In this document: positions 9,332 to 18,454 of the stretch, piece by piece | How positions within the stretch are numbered: the stretch's first letter is position 1 | How the letters are laid out: every line of letters starts with the position of its first letter | Origin: Lachnoclostridium phytofermentans ISDg | GTDB taxonomy: Bacteria > Bacillota > Clostridia > Lachnospirales > Lachnospiraceae | DNA length: 64,000 bases | Reading direction: 5' to 3' | NCBI RefSeq assembly: GCF_000018685.1 | Contig: NC_010001.1 | Coordinates: forward strand, 2,434,001-2,498,000 | Made by a program: the position numbers and the translations under genes | Notes under the pieces: generated by a model | Databases searched by the model: none | Seen by the model: the letters and a program-made list of their open reading frames with translations, nothing else | What the model was told of the DNA's origin: nothing

Positions 9332-9454
9332 GATGCATACAGGAGAATTTTAATAGATGAGGATCAATTTGACTTACAAGAAGCTATTTCAGATACAAAT
9401 ATCTATATAGAAGATAGTAAGAATAAAATAGGTTTTATCAGCTTTGAAAAGTAA
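9332..9454 (+). pseudogene. 3' remnant of an unidentified gene
   Basis: A short open frame ending in TAA at 9452-9454 encodes DAYRRILIDEDQFDLQEAIS and a similarly protein-like tail (TNIYIEDSKNKIGFISFEK). No start codon or ribosome site is visible and a stop lies at 9326. It is followed by an imperfect hairpin, GCACT/AGTGC with ATGTC/GACAT, at about 9468-9501. I read it as a gene tail of unknown family. The rest of the 9180-9729 gap holds the permease promoter and a possible terminator near 9662-9711. Confidence 0.35.
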
Positions 9455-9661
9455 ATTTTATTCGCACTAAATGTCGCATAGGGTGACATCTAAGTGCATT
9501 TCATAATAAAATTAAGAAAAAAGTTTTTCGCAAGATTTTACCATGAAGAGAAAAGAATTGAGATTACTAAGAAAGGCCGAGAAAGAGCCTGTAAAAGAAG
9601 CCAAAGAGTAGCTTTGATGTTTCTTCAATACCGCCGTTTGGCTTCTATCTGCAATAAAGCA

Positions 9662-9711
9662 ATCATCTACCAACTCTACGTTTTTTATTTACTGTGAGGT
9701 AGGTGATTTTT
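9662..9711 (+). terminator. Possible terminator between remnant and marR-type gene
   Basis: ATCATCTACC (9662-9671) pairs with GGTAGGTGAT (9698-9707) with one G-U pair and is followed by TTTTCATTTCATTT. The 26-base loop makes it only moderately convincing. Confidence 0.45.
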
Positions 9712-9729
9712 CATTTCATTTAAATATGA

Positions 9730-10152
9730 TCATTGTTTTTCAGCATATAGATCAGTAATTTTTTTACACATCATAGAAAAAGCTTTTATTTCTTCCACTG
9801 TCAATGCAGTTTCTATTAAATTCATTATTTCATTCCCTAAATTGTCAACACGATTAAGAAAGGATTTTCCCTCTTTGGTAAGTATAATGTTATAAGACCG
9901 GCGGTCATCTGTTTGCCTTTCTTGAATAATATACTTTTTATCCAGTAAGCGTTTCGTTAATTTAGAAATGCCTGACTGCGAAATCCCTTTCATTTCAGCA
10001 AGTTCCTTAGTCGTCTTAGGGCCTTGCTTGCTCAATGTATCCAATATATAATATTGCGCTGTTGAAACGCCCTCTACGTTAAAGCGATTTGTATCCGAAA
10101 CAATCATGCATTGAAAGGGAATATAACTTTCTTCTAATTCTCTTGAATTCAT
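9730..10152 (-). CDS. MarR family transcriptional regulator
   Basis: The 140-residue protein is a typical winged-helix MarR regulator: TTKELAEMKGISQSGISKLT forms the helix-turn-helix at about 52-72, and the wing holds RQTDDRRSYNIILTKEG. Members bind palindromic operators as dimers and are released by small aromatic or antibiotic ligands. It lies 10 bases downstream of the UvrA-like gene on the same strand, so the two are co-transcribed. It most likely represses that operon in response to a drug. No ligand can be inferred. Confidence 0.92.
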   Translation of the reverse strand: MNSRELEESYIPFQCMIVSDTNRFNVEGVSTAQYYILDTLSKQGPKTTKELAEMKGISQSGISKLTKRLLDKKYIIQERQTDDRRSYNIILTKEGKSFLNRVDNLGNEIMNLIETALTVEEIKAFSMMCKKITDLYAEKQ

Positions 10153-10162
10153 AGATAACCTC

Positions 10163-12424
10163 CTAAATGTTCATTATATATTTTCTTAGATGATGTCCTG
10201 TAAGTGAATCTTCGAAATTCATTAAATCTTTCGGTAACCCTGTAAACATAATGTTTCCGCCATTTTGTCCGGCATATGGGCCTAAGTCAATAATCCAGTC
10301 CGCCTGACAGATAATATCTAAATTATGTTCGATTACAATAAGGGTTGAGTTTTGTTCTACAAGACGATTCATAACACCAATCAACTGTTTTATATCAGCC
10401 ATATGCAAGCCTGTAGAGGGTTCGTCCAAAACATAAATTTGACCGTTATTTTCAAGCTCAGTAGCAAGTTTTATTCGCTGTAATTCACCCCCCGAAAGAG
10501 TGTTCAAGGGTTGCCCCAAAGAAATATAGGTAATTCCAACATCTGAAAGCCTTTGGAGTACTTTTATAATTTCTCTTTCCTGAAAAAATTCCAAGGCATC
10601 TGAAACGGTCATTTTAAGGATATCACTAATATTTTTATCTCTTAGCTTATACGCGAGAACTTCATCGGTGTAACGGTTACCGTGACATTCTTCGCATACT
10701 GTAACAATTGTATCCATAAACGCCAAATCTGTATAGGTAACACCTAATCCTTTACAAACAGGACAAGCGCCTTGTGAATTGAAACTGAACAGGGACGCAC
10801 TGACACCGTTGCTTTTGGCAAATAGTTTTCTAATAATATCAAAGATATTTGTAAATGTTGCTAGGTTGGAACGCTTAGATGCTTGTATTCCTTTCTGGTC
10901 AATAAAAACAGTTTCAGGATAAAAATGTGGTAACACTTGATTGATTAGAGTACTTTTCCCGGAACCGGCAACGCCAGTTACAACGGTCATCACCCCTTTG
11001 GGTAGCTCAACTGAAAGATTCTTTAAGTTGTGTAGTGTTGCATTGTGAATGGAAAGCCAGCCTTTTGGACTGCGAGGATCAATTTTTAGTTTAGGTCGAT
11101 ATGAAAGATAATTTCCTGTCAGTGTATCCGATGTTTTCAATCCCTGCAAATTTCCTTGATATATAATTTCGCCTCCACGAGTTCCTGCACCTGGTCCCAT
11201 ATCAATAACATGGTCTGCAATTTTTATCATATCGGGATCATGCTCTACGATAAGTACGGTATTTCCTTTGTCGCGCAGAAGTTTCATAAGGTCATTGATT
11301 TTACTTATATCGTGCGGGTGAAGTCCAATACTTGGTTCATCAAAAATATAAGTAAGGTCTGTTAAGCTACTACCCAGTTGACAAACCATTTTGATTCTTT
11401 GAGATTCCCCACCAGAGAGAGTAGAAGTTTCTCTGCTCAAACTTAAATAGTCTAATCCAATGGACACTATGTGTTGTAGCCGATTCAAAAGCTCAGAAAC
11501 GATTGTAACCGCTATAGGATCCTTGATTGATTGGATAAACTTTAATAGTTCATTTATTTGTATATCAGCACATTCCGCAATATTTTTACCATTCACTTTG
11601 CAGGACAATACTTTATCACTAAGGCGTGTTCCGTGGCAGTGGGGGCAATCTTGTTTTATAATAAAACGCTCTATTTCTTTACTGTATCTAACTTTTTCGC
11701 CATCTTCTTTTTTAAGAAAACTCCGCTCAATACGTGGAATCAGTCCCTCATACAATGAGGTTTTATGCCATTCAGGAGCAGGATTTTTTACTTTAATACC
11801 ATCAGCATAAAGCAGTAGTTCTAGTTCTTCAGTAGAATAATCCTGAATTATTTTATTGTTATCAAAGAATCCTGAATGAATATAACGGGTCAATCGCCAA
11901 CCACCGGGTTCAAAAGTAGGAAAATAGATAGCTCCATCGTTTAAGGATTTATTTTTATCTAGTAGTCGTTCAATGTCGACTGTTTCAATCTTTCCTAACC
12001 CCTGGCAGTAGCTGCACATTCCAGCGGGATTATTAAATGAGAATACTTCGGTGTAACCTACAAAGGGTTCTCCAATTCGTGAAAACAATAAACGCAATAA
12101 TGAATAAATATCCGTAATAGTCACCACCGTTGAGCGAGCATTACCACCTATCCGTTTTTGATTGATAATAAAAGCTACCGATAAATTCTCAATTGTATCC
12201 ACATCAGATTTCCCATAATGCGGCATACGATGACGGATAAAACTAGTATATGTTTGATTTAACTGTCTTTGGGATTCTGCAGCTATTGTATCAAATACCA
12301 AAGACGATTTACCTGAACCTGATACACCCGTAAAAACAGTGATTTCTTTTTTGGGTATTTCAACATCTATATTTTTTAGATTTCTTTCTCTTGCTCCAAA
12401 TACCCTAATATAATCATTAGACAT
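10163..12424 (-). CDS. Short UvrA-like ABC ATPase (drug-resistance type)
   Basis: The 753-residue protein has two UvrA-type ABC modules: Walker A GVSGSGKSSLVFDT and GVAGSGKSTLINQ, signatures TLSGGESQRIKM and TLSGGELQRIKL, and Walker B IFDEPSIGLHPHD and VLDEPSTGLH. Zinc-finger pairs are visible: CSYC with CPHC, and CPVC with CEEC. Canonical UvrA is about 940 residues. Here RLLFSRIGEP runs almost directly into FSFNNPAGMCSYC, so the UvrB-binding domain is missing. Such short paralogues, like Streptomyces DrrC, are linked to resistance to DNA-binding drugs rather than to standard excision repair. Pairing with a MarR regulator fits inducible resistance (inference). It is first in the operon. Confidence 0.92.
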   Translation of the reverse strand: MSNDYIRVFGARERNLKNIDVEIPKKEITVFTGVSGSGKSSLVFDTIAAESQRQLNQTYTSFIRHRMPHYGKSDVDTIENLSVAFIINQKRIGGNARSTVVTITDIYSLLRLLFSRIGEPFVGYTEVFSFNNPAGMCSYCQGLGKIETVDIERLLDKNKSLNDGAIYFPTFEPGGWRLTRYIHSGFFDNNKIIQDYSTEELELLLYADGIKVKNPAPEWHKTSLYEGLIPRIERSFLKKEDGEKVRYSKEIERFIIKQDCPHCHGTRLSDKVLSCKVNGKNIAECADIQINELLKFIQSIKDPIAVTIVSELLNRLQHIVSIGLDYLSLSRETSTLSGGESQRIKMVCQLGSSLTDLTYIFDEPSIGLHPHDISKINDLMKLLRDKGNTVLIVEHDPDMIKIADHVIDMGPGAGTRGGEIIYQGNLQGLKTSDTLTGNYLSYRPKLKIDPRSPKGWLSIHNATLHNLKNLSVELPKGVMTVVTGVAGSGKSTLINQVLPHFYPETVFIDQKGIQASKRSNLATFTNIFDIIRKLFAKSNGVSASLFSFNSQGACPVCKGLGVTYTDLAFMDTIVTVCEECHGNRYTDEVLAYKLRDKNISDILKMTVSDALEFFQEREIIKVLQRLSDVGITYISLGQPLNTLSGGELQRIKLATELENNGQIYVLDEPSTGLHMADIKQLIGVMNRLVEQNSTLIVIEHNLDIICQADWIIDLGPYAGQNGGNIMFTGLPKDLMNFEDSLTGHHLRKYIMNI

Positions 12425-13050
12425 GGTTTTACCTTTCTATAATATATGATATGGTTAATATATGAGTGACACATCTATAATTTAGCACTATCTAGTTTAT
12501 ATTGCAATGATTAATATAAGTTCTGATTAAAGATCCTATGTTCAGGAACTAAACTTTACGGTATATAATTTAGCACATCCTTTAAATTGCACCCCATTAC
12601 AGACTAATGATAATAGGCCTTGGACTACTTGATAGAGTGATAATAAGAAAATAACTAAAATGTAAATTTAAATAATTGTATTATTATGTAAAATACAATA
12701 TAATAAAATAGACAGAGTATCAAATGTATGGACGCTAGCGACAATATCGTCAAACATTGTGGTGAATAATAATATAAAAAATGGTTATTAACCTAATAGG
12801 TTAATAGAATGATTTACTTCAATAGGAGTGAGAGTATTAAGAAGTATGCTCTATTCAATGAAAGAAGAGTACTTCCGAACTTTTGCTTTATCATGATTAG
12901 AGAAGATAAAGATTCTCCATTCTATGACAAAGGGTTCTAAGGTTCGATTAGTAAAATATGGATTATCAGGAAAGATCCGGAACATATTATAGTTATAATA
13001 GAAAGTTGTATTAATTATATATAGAATCTAATATTTGGAGTGAGGAAATT
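12425..13050. promoter_or_regulatory. Divergent regulatory region with two inverted repeats
   Basis: No gene is seen in these 626 bases. The left part must hold the promoter of the UvrA-like/MarR operon; the 13-base word TATAATTTAGCAC occurs twice (12476-12488 and 12564-12576). Two palindromes lie nearer the right gene: ATTGTATT/AATACAAT (12675-12682, 12692-12699) and TATTAACCT/AGGTTAATA (12786-12794, 12798-12806). An imperfect hairpin, GAAGTA..CTCT with AGAGTACTTC, spans 12841-12875. These could be operators, but the cognate regulators are unknown. Confidence 0.45.
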
Positions 13051-13947
13051 ATGCCTTTAAAACTTGAAGATAAACTCGTTGTCGGTATTTCATCCCGTGC
13101 ATTATTTGATTTAGAAGAAGAAAATACAATCTTTGAGCGTGATGGTCTAAGAGCTTATTCGGATTATCAAATTTTACATGAAAATGATATTCTGAAACCA
13201 GGTACAGCATTCCCTCTTGTTAAAGCGCTACAAAATTTAAATACAGATGAAAGACATTTGACAGAAATTATTATAATGTCTAAAAATAGTGCTGATACAA
13301 GTTTACGAATATTTAATTCAATTGAACATTATGGACTAAAAATAAGCAGAGCAGCTTTAGTGGGTGGAGTGAAAATTTCTCCATATCTTAATGCCTTTAG
13401 AACCGATCTATTTTTATCAGCAAATGAAGATGACGTTCAGGAAGCAATTAATGCGAATATAGCAGCAGGTATTATTTGTTCTCACGGGGAATTACCAATA
13501 GAACCAAATCAAGAGATTGATCAGATAAGAATAGCTTTCGACGGTGATGCAGTAATTTTTTCTGATGAATCGGAGCAGTTATTTCAATCAAAAGGGTTAA
13601 AAGCATTCGCTGAGCATGAGCATATCAATGCACAGGAACCATTACCAGAGGGACCTTTTGCAAAACTCTTAAAAACACTTTCATTTGTACAACAGCAATT
13701 CCCTAAAGAAACCGTTCCTATCCGAACCGCATTAGTTACTGCACGAAATGCGCCTGCGCATGAAAGAGTAATCCGTACATTAAGGGCTTGGAATGTAAGA
13801 ATAGATGAAGCGTTTTTTCTTGGTGGTATTGAAAAAAGTGAAGTACTTAAGGCCTTTGGTGCAAACATTTTCTTTGATGATCAAACAGTACATACTGACC
13901 CTGCTTCGAAACTAGTACCTGCAGCAAGAGTTCCTTATAAACAATAA
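13051..13947 (+). CDS. 5'-nucleotidase family protein (cytosolic, PF06189-like)
   Basis: The 298-residue protein matches the cytosolic 5'-nucleotidase type I family. The N-terminus carries VVGISSRALFDLEEENTIFE and the second half has RIAFDGDAVIFSDESEQLF at about 160-178, the characteristic aspartate motif. The C-terminal motif TARNAPAHERVIRTLRAWN precedes IDEAFFLGGIEK. Family members remove phosphate from nucleoside monophosphates and are HAD-like enzymes; bacterial members are little studied. It has no signal peptide. It is transcribed alone from a promoter in the palindrome-rich region and ends before the terminator at 14016-14045. Confidence 0.85.
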   Translation: MPLKLEDKLVVGISSRALFDLEEENTIFERDGLRAYSDYQILHENDILKPGTAFPLVKALQNLNTDERHLTEIIIMSKNSADTSLRIFNSIEHYGLKISRAALVGGVKISPYLNAFRTDLFLSANEDDVQEAINANIAAGIICSHGELPIEPNQEIDQIRIAFDGDAVIFSDESEQLFQSKGLKAFAEHEHINAQEPLPEGPFAKLLKTLSFVQQQFPKETVPIRTALVTARNAPAHERVIRTLRAWNVRIDEAFFLGGIEKSEVLKAFGANIFFDDQTVHTDPASKLVPAARVPYKQ

Positions 13948-14015
13948 TTATTAGGAGATAATGGTAATACCTTAATTTACTAAGAGAGTTCTTTTTTCGT
14001 TATTTTATTTCTAAA

Positions 14016-14045
14016 CGGTAGTTTTAATCAAAGCTACCGCTTTTT
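14016..14045 (+). terminator. Rho-independent terminator of the nucleotidase gene
   Basis: CGGTAGTTTT (14016-14025) pairs with AAAGCTACCG (14030-14039) with one G-U pair and a 4-base loop, followed by CTTTTT. Confidence 0.88.
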
Positions 14046-14102
14046 AGTATGTTTTGATTCTTCAATATTAGTAAAGCATAGGTAGCTTCAGGAGGTAGCA
14101 CT

Positions 14103-14234
14103 ATGACTTTACAAAAAAATGAATTAATAATTATAAACAAAATATGTATACACACTTTTATCAAGGGATTTAAGTGTGTATTTTTTTATCATTTTATTCA
14201 TTTATCGGAGATTCCACCCTTTTCACGAAATTAA
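14103..14234 (+). CDS. Possible 43-residue ORF running into a terminator
   Basis: An ATG at 14103 has an excellent GGAGG seven bases upstream and opens 43 codons (MTLQKNELIIINKICIHTF...). The frame runs straight through the strong hairpin at 14148-14187, which is unusual for a real protein. It may be a leader-type ORF, or the 5' stub of a deleted gene whose native terminator moved close. No family is recognised. Confidence 0.25.
   Translation: MTLQKNELIIINKICIHTFIKGFKCVFFYHFIHLSEIPPFSRN
14148..14187 (+). terminator. Rho-independent terminator upstream of the traX-like gene
   Basis: ATACACACTT (14148-14157) pairs perfectly with AAGTGTGTAT (14172-14181), with a 14-base loop and a run of T residues to 14187. 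Confidence 0.88.
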
Positions 14235-14334
14235 TGTTTTTTATTAAAATTAAGGTTTATTTAATGTTGGGGTTAACATCATTTAAGGTTGTCTCTTTAT
14301 AATAAAGAAAAAAATAATTAAAAGGAGGCAACAA

Positions 14335-15126
14335 ATGAAAGAAAAAGGACTTACAGGATTTCAATTAAAAATAATTGGACTAATATTTATGGTATTTGAC
14401 CACATTCATGAATTTTTTGGTTTTACTGGAGTTATTCCTGTGGCTTTTAACAGGGTAGGAAGAATCGTAGCACCTATCTTCATATTTATGACAGTAGAAG
14501 GATATACACACACACGAAATAAGAAAAAGTATATGCTTAGATTGTATATAGGGTCACTTCTAATGAACATAGGGAATTACTTCATTCCCAATTATTTTCA
14601 GAGAACAGATTCTTTCGCAATAATGAATAATATATTTGTTACTTTATTTATGATTACGGTCTATCTATGTATTATTGATTTTATAAAAAAGGGAATTAAA
14701 GAAAAAAGAATAATGAAGATATTCGTAGGCGGGGTTTTATTTCTAATACCTATAACCTTATCAATATTATTTATGGTAAACATGGAAAATTTATTCTATT
14801 TGATATTTATTATCCCTACACCTCTTTTTGTGGAAGGGGGCCCGATTTTCATAGGAATTGGAATAATTATGTACTTATTAAGAGGAAATAAGAAAAAGTT
14901 ATTAATAGCATATATAGCAATATGCGTCGCTATTATTTTTACAGGAGATCTTAGTATTCATGGTCTGTTCTTTAATAATTACCAGTGGATGATGGTTTTT
15001 GCAGCACCACTATTGTATTTATATAATGGAAAAAAGGGAAAGGGAATGAAGTATTTATTTTATGTATTCTACCCGGCCCATATCTATGTTTTTTATATTC
15101 TATCGTGCTATTTAATGAGGAAGTAG
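14335..15126 (+). CDS. TraX family membrane protein
   Basis: The 263-residue protein is largely hydrophobic with about eight membrane spans. It has the TraX signature: GFQLKIIGLIFMVFDHIHEF near the start, then NRVGRIVAPIFIFMTVEGYTHTRN. TraX of plasmid F acetylates pilin, but chromosomal homologues in Firmicutes are distributed without pili; they resemble membrane acyltransferases and their role is unknown. It has a GGAGG ribosome site, follows a terminator, and no conjugation genes are near, so a conjugative function is unlikely here. Confidence 0.9.
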   Translation: MKEKGLTGFQLKIIGLIFMVFDHIHEFFGFTGVIPVAFNRVGRIVAPIFIFMTVEGYTHTRNKKKYMLRLYIGSLLMNIGNYFIPNYFQRTDSFAIMNNIFVTLFMITVYLCIIDFIKKGIKEKRIMKIFVGGVLFLIPITLSILFMVNMENLFYLIFIIPTPLFVEGGPIFIGIGIIMYLLRGNKKKLLIAYIAICVAIIFTGDLSIHGLFFNNYQWMMVFAAPLLYLYNGKKGKGMKYLFYVFYPAHIYVFYILSCYLMRK

Positions 15127-15343
15127 TGATAGCAGATAAACTTGCCTGTAGGCAAGTGAGAATATCCGCTTTGACTGAAATGTTACAAAACAGTAGTAAG
15201 ATATTAGTGTAAGCTTTTAATAAGATTAGGTAACAAGGCTTGCTATATGTAGGCCTTATCTCGGCTCGCAAGTCATGTTATCTAAGTGTTCTTCTTAGGA
15301 GTTTTAAATATTTTCTACTAAGAAAATATAGGAGGAAGAAATA
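15127..15343 (+). promoter_or_regulatory. Leader region of the ABC-2 exporter operon
   Basis: The gap holds the small hairpin ACTTGCC/GGCAAGT (15140-15146, 15151-15157). A second stem, ATATTTTC/GAAAATAT (15308-15315, 15322-15329), ends just before the GGAGG of the next gene, so it could modulate initiation. Promoter elements are not distinct. Confidence 0.35.
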
Positions 15344-16339
15344 ATGGTTCAATGGGAAATAAAGAAAATGTTTAAATCTAAAAATGGATTATTCACTCTA
15401 ATATTATTCTTTATACTTTCCATATCTATGGTATTTATAAAACCGCAATTAGAAGGAGTAAATGATTCTAAAGAAAATAGTGAAGGTTTTATATCAGTTG
15501 AAGAGCAATTTAACAAGAATCTTGAACTTTTGAAAGAGGTTAGTGAAAGTGATGGGAAAGTCGATTTCTCTAATGATCTTAAAGAAATATCCAATAAAAA
15601 ATTATCAGCAATAAAGTTCAATGAATATAAGGATATAAGGTTTTGGAAAGTGTTTCATCATAGAGCATTTCATCCATTTATGACTTTTATCATGCTTGTC
15701 ATCACAGTGATTATTTTTTCAAATATTTATACAGACGAGATTATATCAACGGTTGATAATTTAATTTTGACATCAAGAAATAAATATAAAGTTTTACATT
15801 CAAAACTAGCCTTGAGTATAGTGGTACCAGCTATTTTATATACGGGATATTTAATCATTCAGTTTATAATCACATATTTACAATATGGAAAACCAATCAA
15901 TGGAGATTTGCAGGCCCTTAGGATATTAGATAATCCATTATTAATGAAAGAGGCCTACACAATATACGAATTTATATTTCTTAAAATAGGTATTATGCTT
16001 TTAATTCTTACAACATTAGGAATATTCGGGGTTTTTTTTTCATTCCTTACCACAAATTCAATTCAATCAACAAGTGGATTTTTCATTTTTATATTTTTAG
16101 GTAAGGTAATGACATTAATAAAATGGTTACCAAGCGAAGTATTGATGATATTTTCAAAAGTTAATTATATTGATTTAATATTTAATTTCAATGAATTTGC
16201 TGGAATGTATTCTGGAAGATTTAGAATATTTAATCTAAGCTTAGACATTACAAATGTGTGTCTGAGTTTTATGATAGTTATTTTCGTTATAGGGCTATTC
16301 TCATGTAGAAGTATCTTTAGAAAATACTTAACAAGATAA
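15344..16339 (+). CDS. ABC-2 type permease-like membrane protein
   Basis: The 331-residue protein begins with a cytoplasmic amphipathic stretch (WEIKKMFKSKNGLF), one span at about 17-33, an extracytoplasmic segment at about 34-105 and then five or so spans to the C-terminus. This is the layout of ABC-2 permeases such as those of lantibiotic-immunity or multidrug exporters. It is the first gene of a permease-ATPase-permease cluster, so the exporter is probably a heterodimer of this protein and the one at 17303. The substrate is unknown. The nearby two-component system suggests induction by a cell-envelope stress or a peptide. Confidence 0.78.
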   Translation: MVQWEIKKMFKSKNGLFTLILFFILSISMVFIKPQLEGVNDSKENSEGFISVEEQFNKNLELLKEVSESDGKVDFSNDLKEISNKKLSAIKFNEYKDIRFWKVFHHRAFHPFMTFIMLVITVIIFSNIYTDEIISTVDNLILTSRNKYKVLHSKLALSIVVPAILYTGYLIIQFIITYLQYGKPINGDLQALRILDNPLLMKEAYTIYEFIFLKIGIMLLILTTLGIFGVFFSFLTTNSIQSTSGFFIFIFLGKVMTLIKWLPSEVLMIFSKVNYIDLIFNFNEFAGMYSGRFRIFNLSLDITNVCLSFMIVIFVIGLFSCRSIFRKYLTR

Positions 16340-16412
16340 ACAGGAGATTAAGTAAAAAAAACATTTCTACACTTTAAGTATTCGCCAAATTGCTTGGCTT
16401 GGAGGGAAAATT

Positions 16413-17300
16413 ATGAACAAACTTGAAATAAAAAAATTGACAAAAAGTTATGGTAAGAAAAACGCAAATAGCAACATAACACTTACCTTGGAAAATGGTG
16501 TATATGGGCTTTTAGGCCCGAATGGAGCTGGTAAGACTACACTCATGAAACAAATAGCAACATTGATTAAGCCTACATCTGGAGAGATCATCTACAATGA
16601 TAACAACATTTATAGTATGGAAGACAACTATAGAGGGGTTATAGGTTATTTACCACAAGAGTTTGGTGCTTATAAAAACTTTTCAGCGAAGAAATTTTTA
16701 CAATATGTAGCAGCATTAAAAGGTGTAGATAAAAGGGAAGCGAATAACAAAATAGAAGAATTATTAAAGTTAGTTGGACTCTATGACGTAAGAAATAAAG
16801 CGGTTGGAAAATTTTCAGGAGGAATGAAGAGAAGAGTAGGAATTGCTCAAGTTTTATTAAATGATCCTAAGATTATTATATTAGATGAACCAACAGCAGG
16901 ATTAGATCCACAAGAGCGAACTAGATTTCGAAATCTATTATCGGAGATATCCAAAGATAAGATAATAATACTTTCAACTCACATTATTTCTGACATAGAA
17001 TCCATAGCAAAAGAAACTATTATGATAAAAGAGGGTGAAATCATAATGAAGGGAAGTCATAGGGAAATTCTATCTGATATGAACGAAAAAGTATATAGAA
17101 TAAGAACAAATGATGAAAATGAATTGGCAGAAATACAACAGAAATACAAGGTAGTGAATCTACAGAGAGGAATTGATTCTACGGAACTTAGAATTGTAAG
17201 CGATAAAGCCATTTCCTATGAAAATGTAGAGGTTATAGAACCTAAATTTGAGGATGTTTATATGTTCTATTTCGATTTAGAAAACACAAAGGAGGTATAA
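16413..17300 (+). CDS. ABC transporter ATP-binding protein (ABC-2 exporter)
   Basis: The 295-residue ATPase has Walker A GPNGAGKTTLMKQ, Q-loop YLPQEFGAYKN, signature FSGGMKRRVGIAQ, Walker B IIILDEPTAGLDPQ and switch STHIISD. A C-terminal extension of about 80 residues is typical of DrrA/NatA-type exporter ATPases. It lies between the two permease genes; the downstream permease starts three bases after its stop, so translation is coupled. It has a clear GGAGGG site. It powers export across the cytoplasmic membrane; the cargo cannot be told from sequence. Confidence 0.93.
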   Translation: MNKLEIKKLTKSYGKKNANSNITLTLENGVYGLLGPNGAGKTTLMKQIATLIKPTSGEIIYNDNNIYSMEDNYRGVIGYLPQEFGAYKNFSAKKFLQYVAALKGVDKREANNKIEELLKLVGLYDVRNKAVGKFSGGMKRRVGIAQVLLNDPKIIILDEPTAGLDPQERTRFRNLLSEISKDKIIILSTHIISDIESIAKETIMIKEGEIIMKGSHREILSDMNEKVYRIRTNDENELAEIQQKYKVVNLQRGIDSTELRIVSDKAISYENVEVIEPKFEDVYMFYFDLENTKEV

Positions 17301-17302
17301 TA

Positions 17303-18067
17303 ATGGGTACTCTTATAAAATTAGAATTAAGAAAAATATTATTTAAAAAAAGTATTTTAATAACCTGGGCAGCATCCTTGTTATTAGGAATGGTATTAAT
17401 TCATAATGGCTCTGTAAGTGATGTTTATGCGGATGTTTTTTTCAAGAGTTACGGATATACCCCTATAATGGGACTTGTTATGTTTATGATTTTATCTGGT
17501 GCTTATACTTTAGAATATAATTCTAATATGAATGAACTAATAAACACAACTAAAAATGGTAAGAAAAAATTAGTGATAGCAAAAGGAATTGGGGCTGGTT
17601 TAGCAACGTCTATAGTAAATTCATCTATGGTAATGGCAATATACCTAGATGGTCTTAGAAAAGTAAGATTTGAAGGATTGGACATGCCGTTAAAAGATCT
17701 CTGGTATTTTAAAGGAATAAATTCAAATTTAAATGTACTTCAAATGATGATAATCTTGATGATTAGTGTGATCTTAGCTTCTTTTTTCTTCTCTCAATTA
17801 GGTTTATATTTATCATCCATAAGTAAATCTGCTTCTATACCGTTTCTTGTTGGCGGATTGATAATGGGAATTCCATATATATTAGAACCTTTTATACCAA
17901 GTAAATTTATTGCTATTACTCCATTATGGGGAATGATGTCTTCGCAGTTAGTCAAGTATGAAGTAAGCACAGGGATAATGATAATTCAATTAGTAATATT
18001 TATAGTAGGATGTTTCATATTTCCTAAACTCACATATGCTGCATTTACGAAAGAAAATAAAAGATAA
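17303..18067 (+). CDS. ABC-2 type permease
   Basis: The 254-residue hydrophobic protein has about six spans, starting with LELRKILFKKSILITWAASL, the usual N-terminus of ABC-2 permeases. The span order matches exporters such as those for antimicrobial peptides or sodium. AGGAGG lies inside the end of the ATPase gene. It is the second permease of the cluster and probably pairs with the protein at 15344. It differs from that protein in size and lacks its large outer segment, so the pair would be asymmetric. Confidence 0.82.
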   Translation: MGTLIKLELRKILFKKSILITWAASLLLGMVLIHNGSVSDVYADVFFKSYGYTPIMGLVMFMILSGAYTLEYNSNMNELINTTKNGKKKLVIAKGIGAGLATSIVNSSMVMAIYLDGLRKVRFEGLDMPLKDLWYFKGINSNLNVLQMMIILMISVILASFFFSQLGLYLSSISKSASIPFLVGGLIMGIPYILEPFIPSKFIAITPLWGMMSSQLVKYEVSTGIMIIQLVIFIVGCFIFPKLTYAAFTKENKR

Positions 18068-18120
18068 ACAGAAATCAGATGGGATAATATTAAATAAATA
18101 ACATTGAATTGGGAGAAATT

Positions 18121-18321
18121 ATGACAAATAGTTTATTTTTACTTAGCGTAATTATATTATTTATTGGGTTTCTTTTTATGGGAATGAGCGGAGCCTCCTT
18201 TCGATGGAGGGCTTTTAGAAATAAACCTGCATGGAATGGTAATACTTTAGTTTTTCTAGCCATAGGACTTATATTTCTAATAATTGGATTAATATTGGTA
18301 TATATATTTTATCCCTATTAA
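18121..18321 (+). CDS. Small two-span membrane protein
   Basis: The 66-residue protein has two predicted spans (about 4-23 and 42-63) around a polar loop with SFRWRAFRNKPAWNGN. No known family is recognised. A TTG at 18109 would lengthen it by four residues, but the ATG at 18121 has GGGAG at proper distance. It follows the exporter by 53 bases and is closed by the terminator at 18367-18402, so it probably belongs to the exporter transcript, perhaps as an accessory subunit (inference). Confidence 0.65.
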   Translation: MTNSLFLLSVIILFIGFLFMGMSGASFRWRAFRNKPAWNGNTLVFLAIGLIFLIIGLILVYIFYPY

Positions 18322-18366
18322 ATAGTAAAGATATTTTATTAATTATTTAAATTTTTATTAGGTATA

Positions 18367-18402
18367 AAAGAGAACCAAATTTTATTAGTTTTGGTTCTTT
18401 TT
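18367..18402 (+). terminator. Rho-independent terminator of the ABC-2 exporter operon
   Basis: AGAACCAAA (18371-18379) pairs with TTTGGTTCT (18390-18398), the stem extending outward through A-T and G-U pairs, followed by TTTTTATAT. It separates the exporter from the two-component genes. Confidence 0.85.
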
Positions 18403-18454
18403 ATATAATCCATATTAGGATATAATGAATAAAAATCTAATGGGAGTGTTTCAT

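Noticed and set aside
9494..9697. Plus-strand ORF of 67 codons with EKRIEITKKGRERA
   Set aside because: The short stretch recalls a regulator wing, but there is no ribosome site, the rest is not protein-like and a hairpin covers its end.
14335..15126. TraX-like gene as a sign of a conjugative element
   Set aside because: No relaxase, type IV secretion, integrase or attachment-site repeat is near; chromosomal traX homologues are common in Firmicutes.
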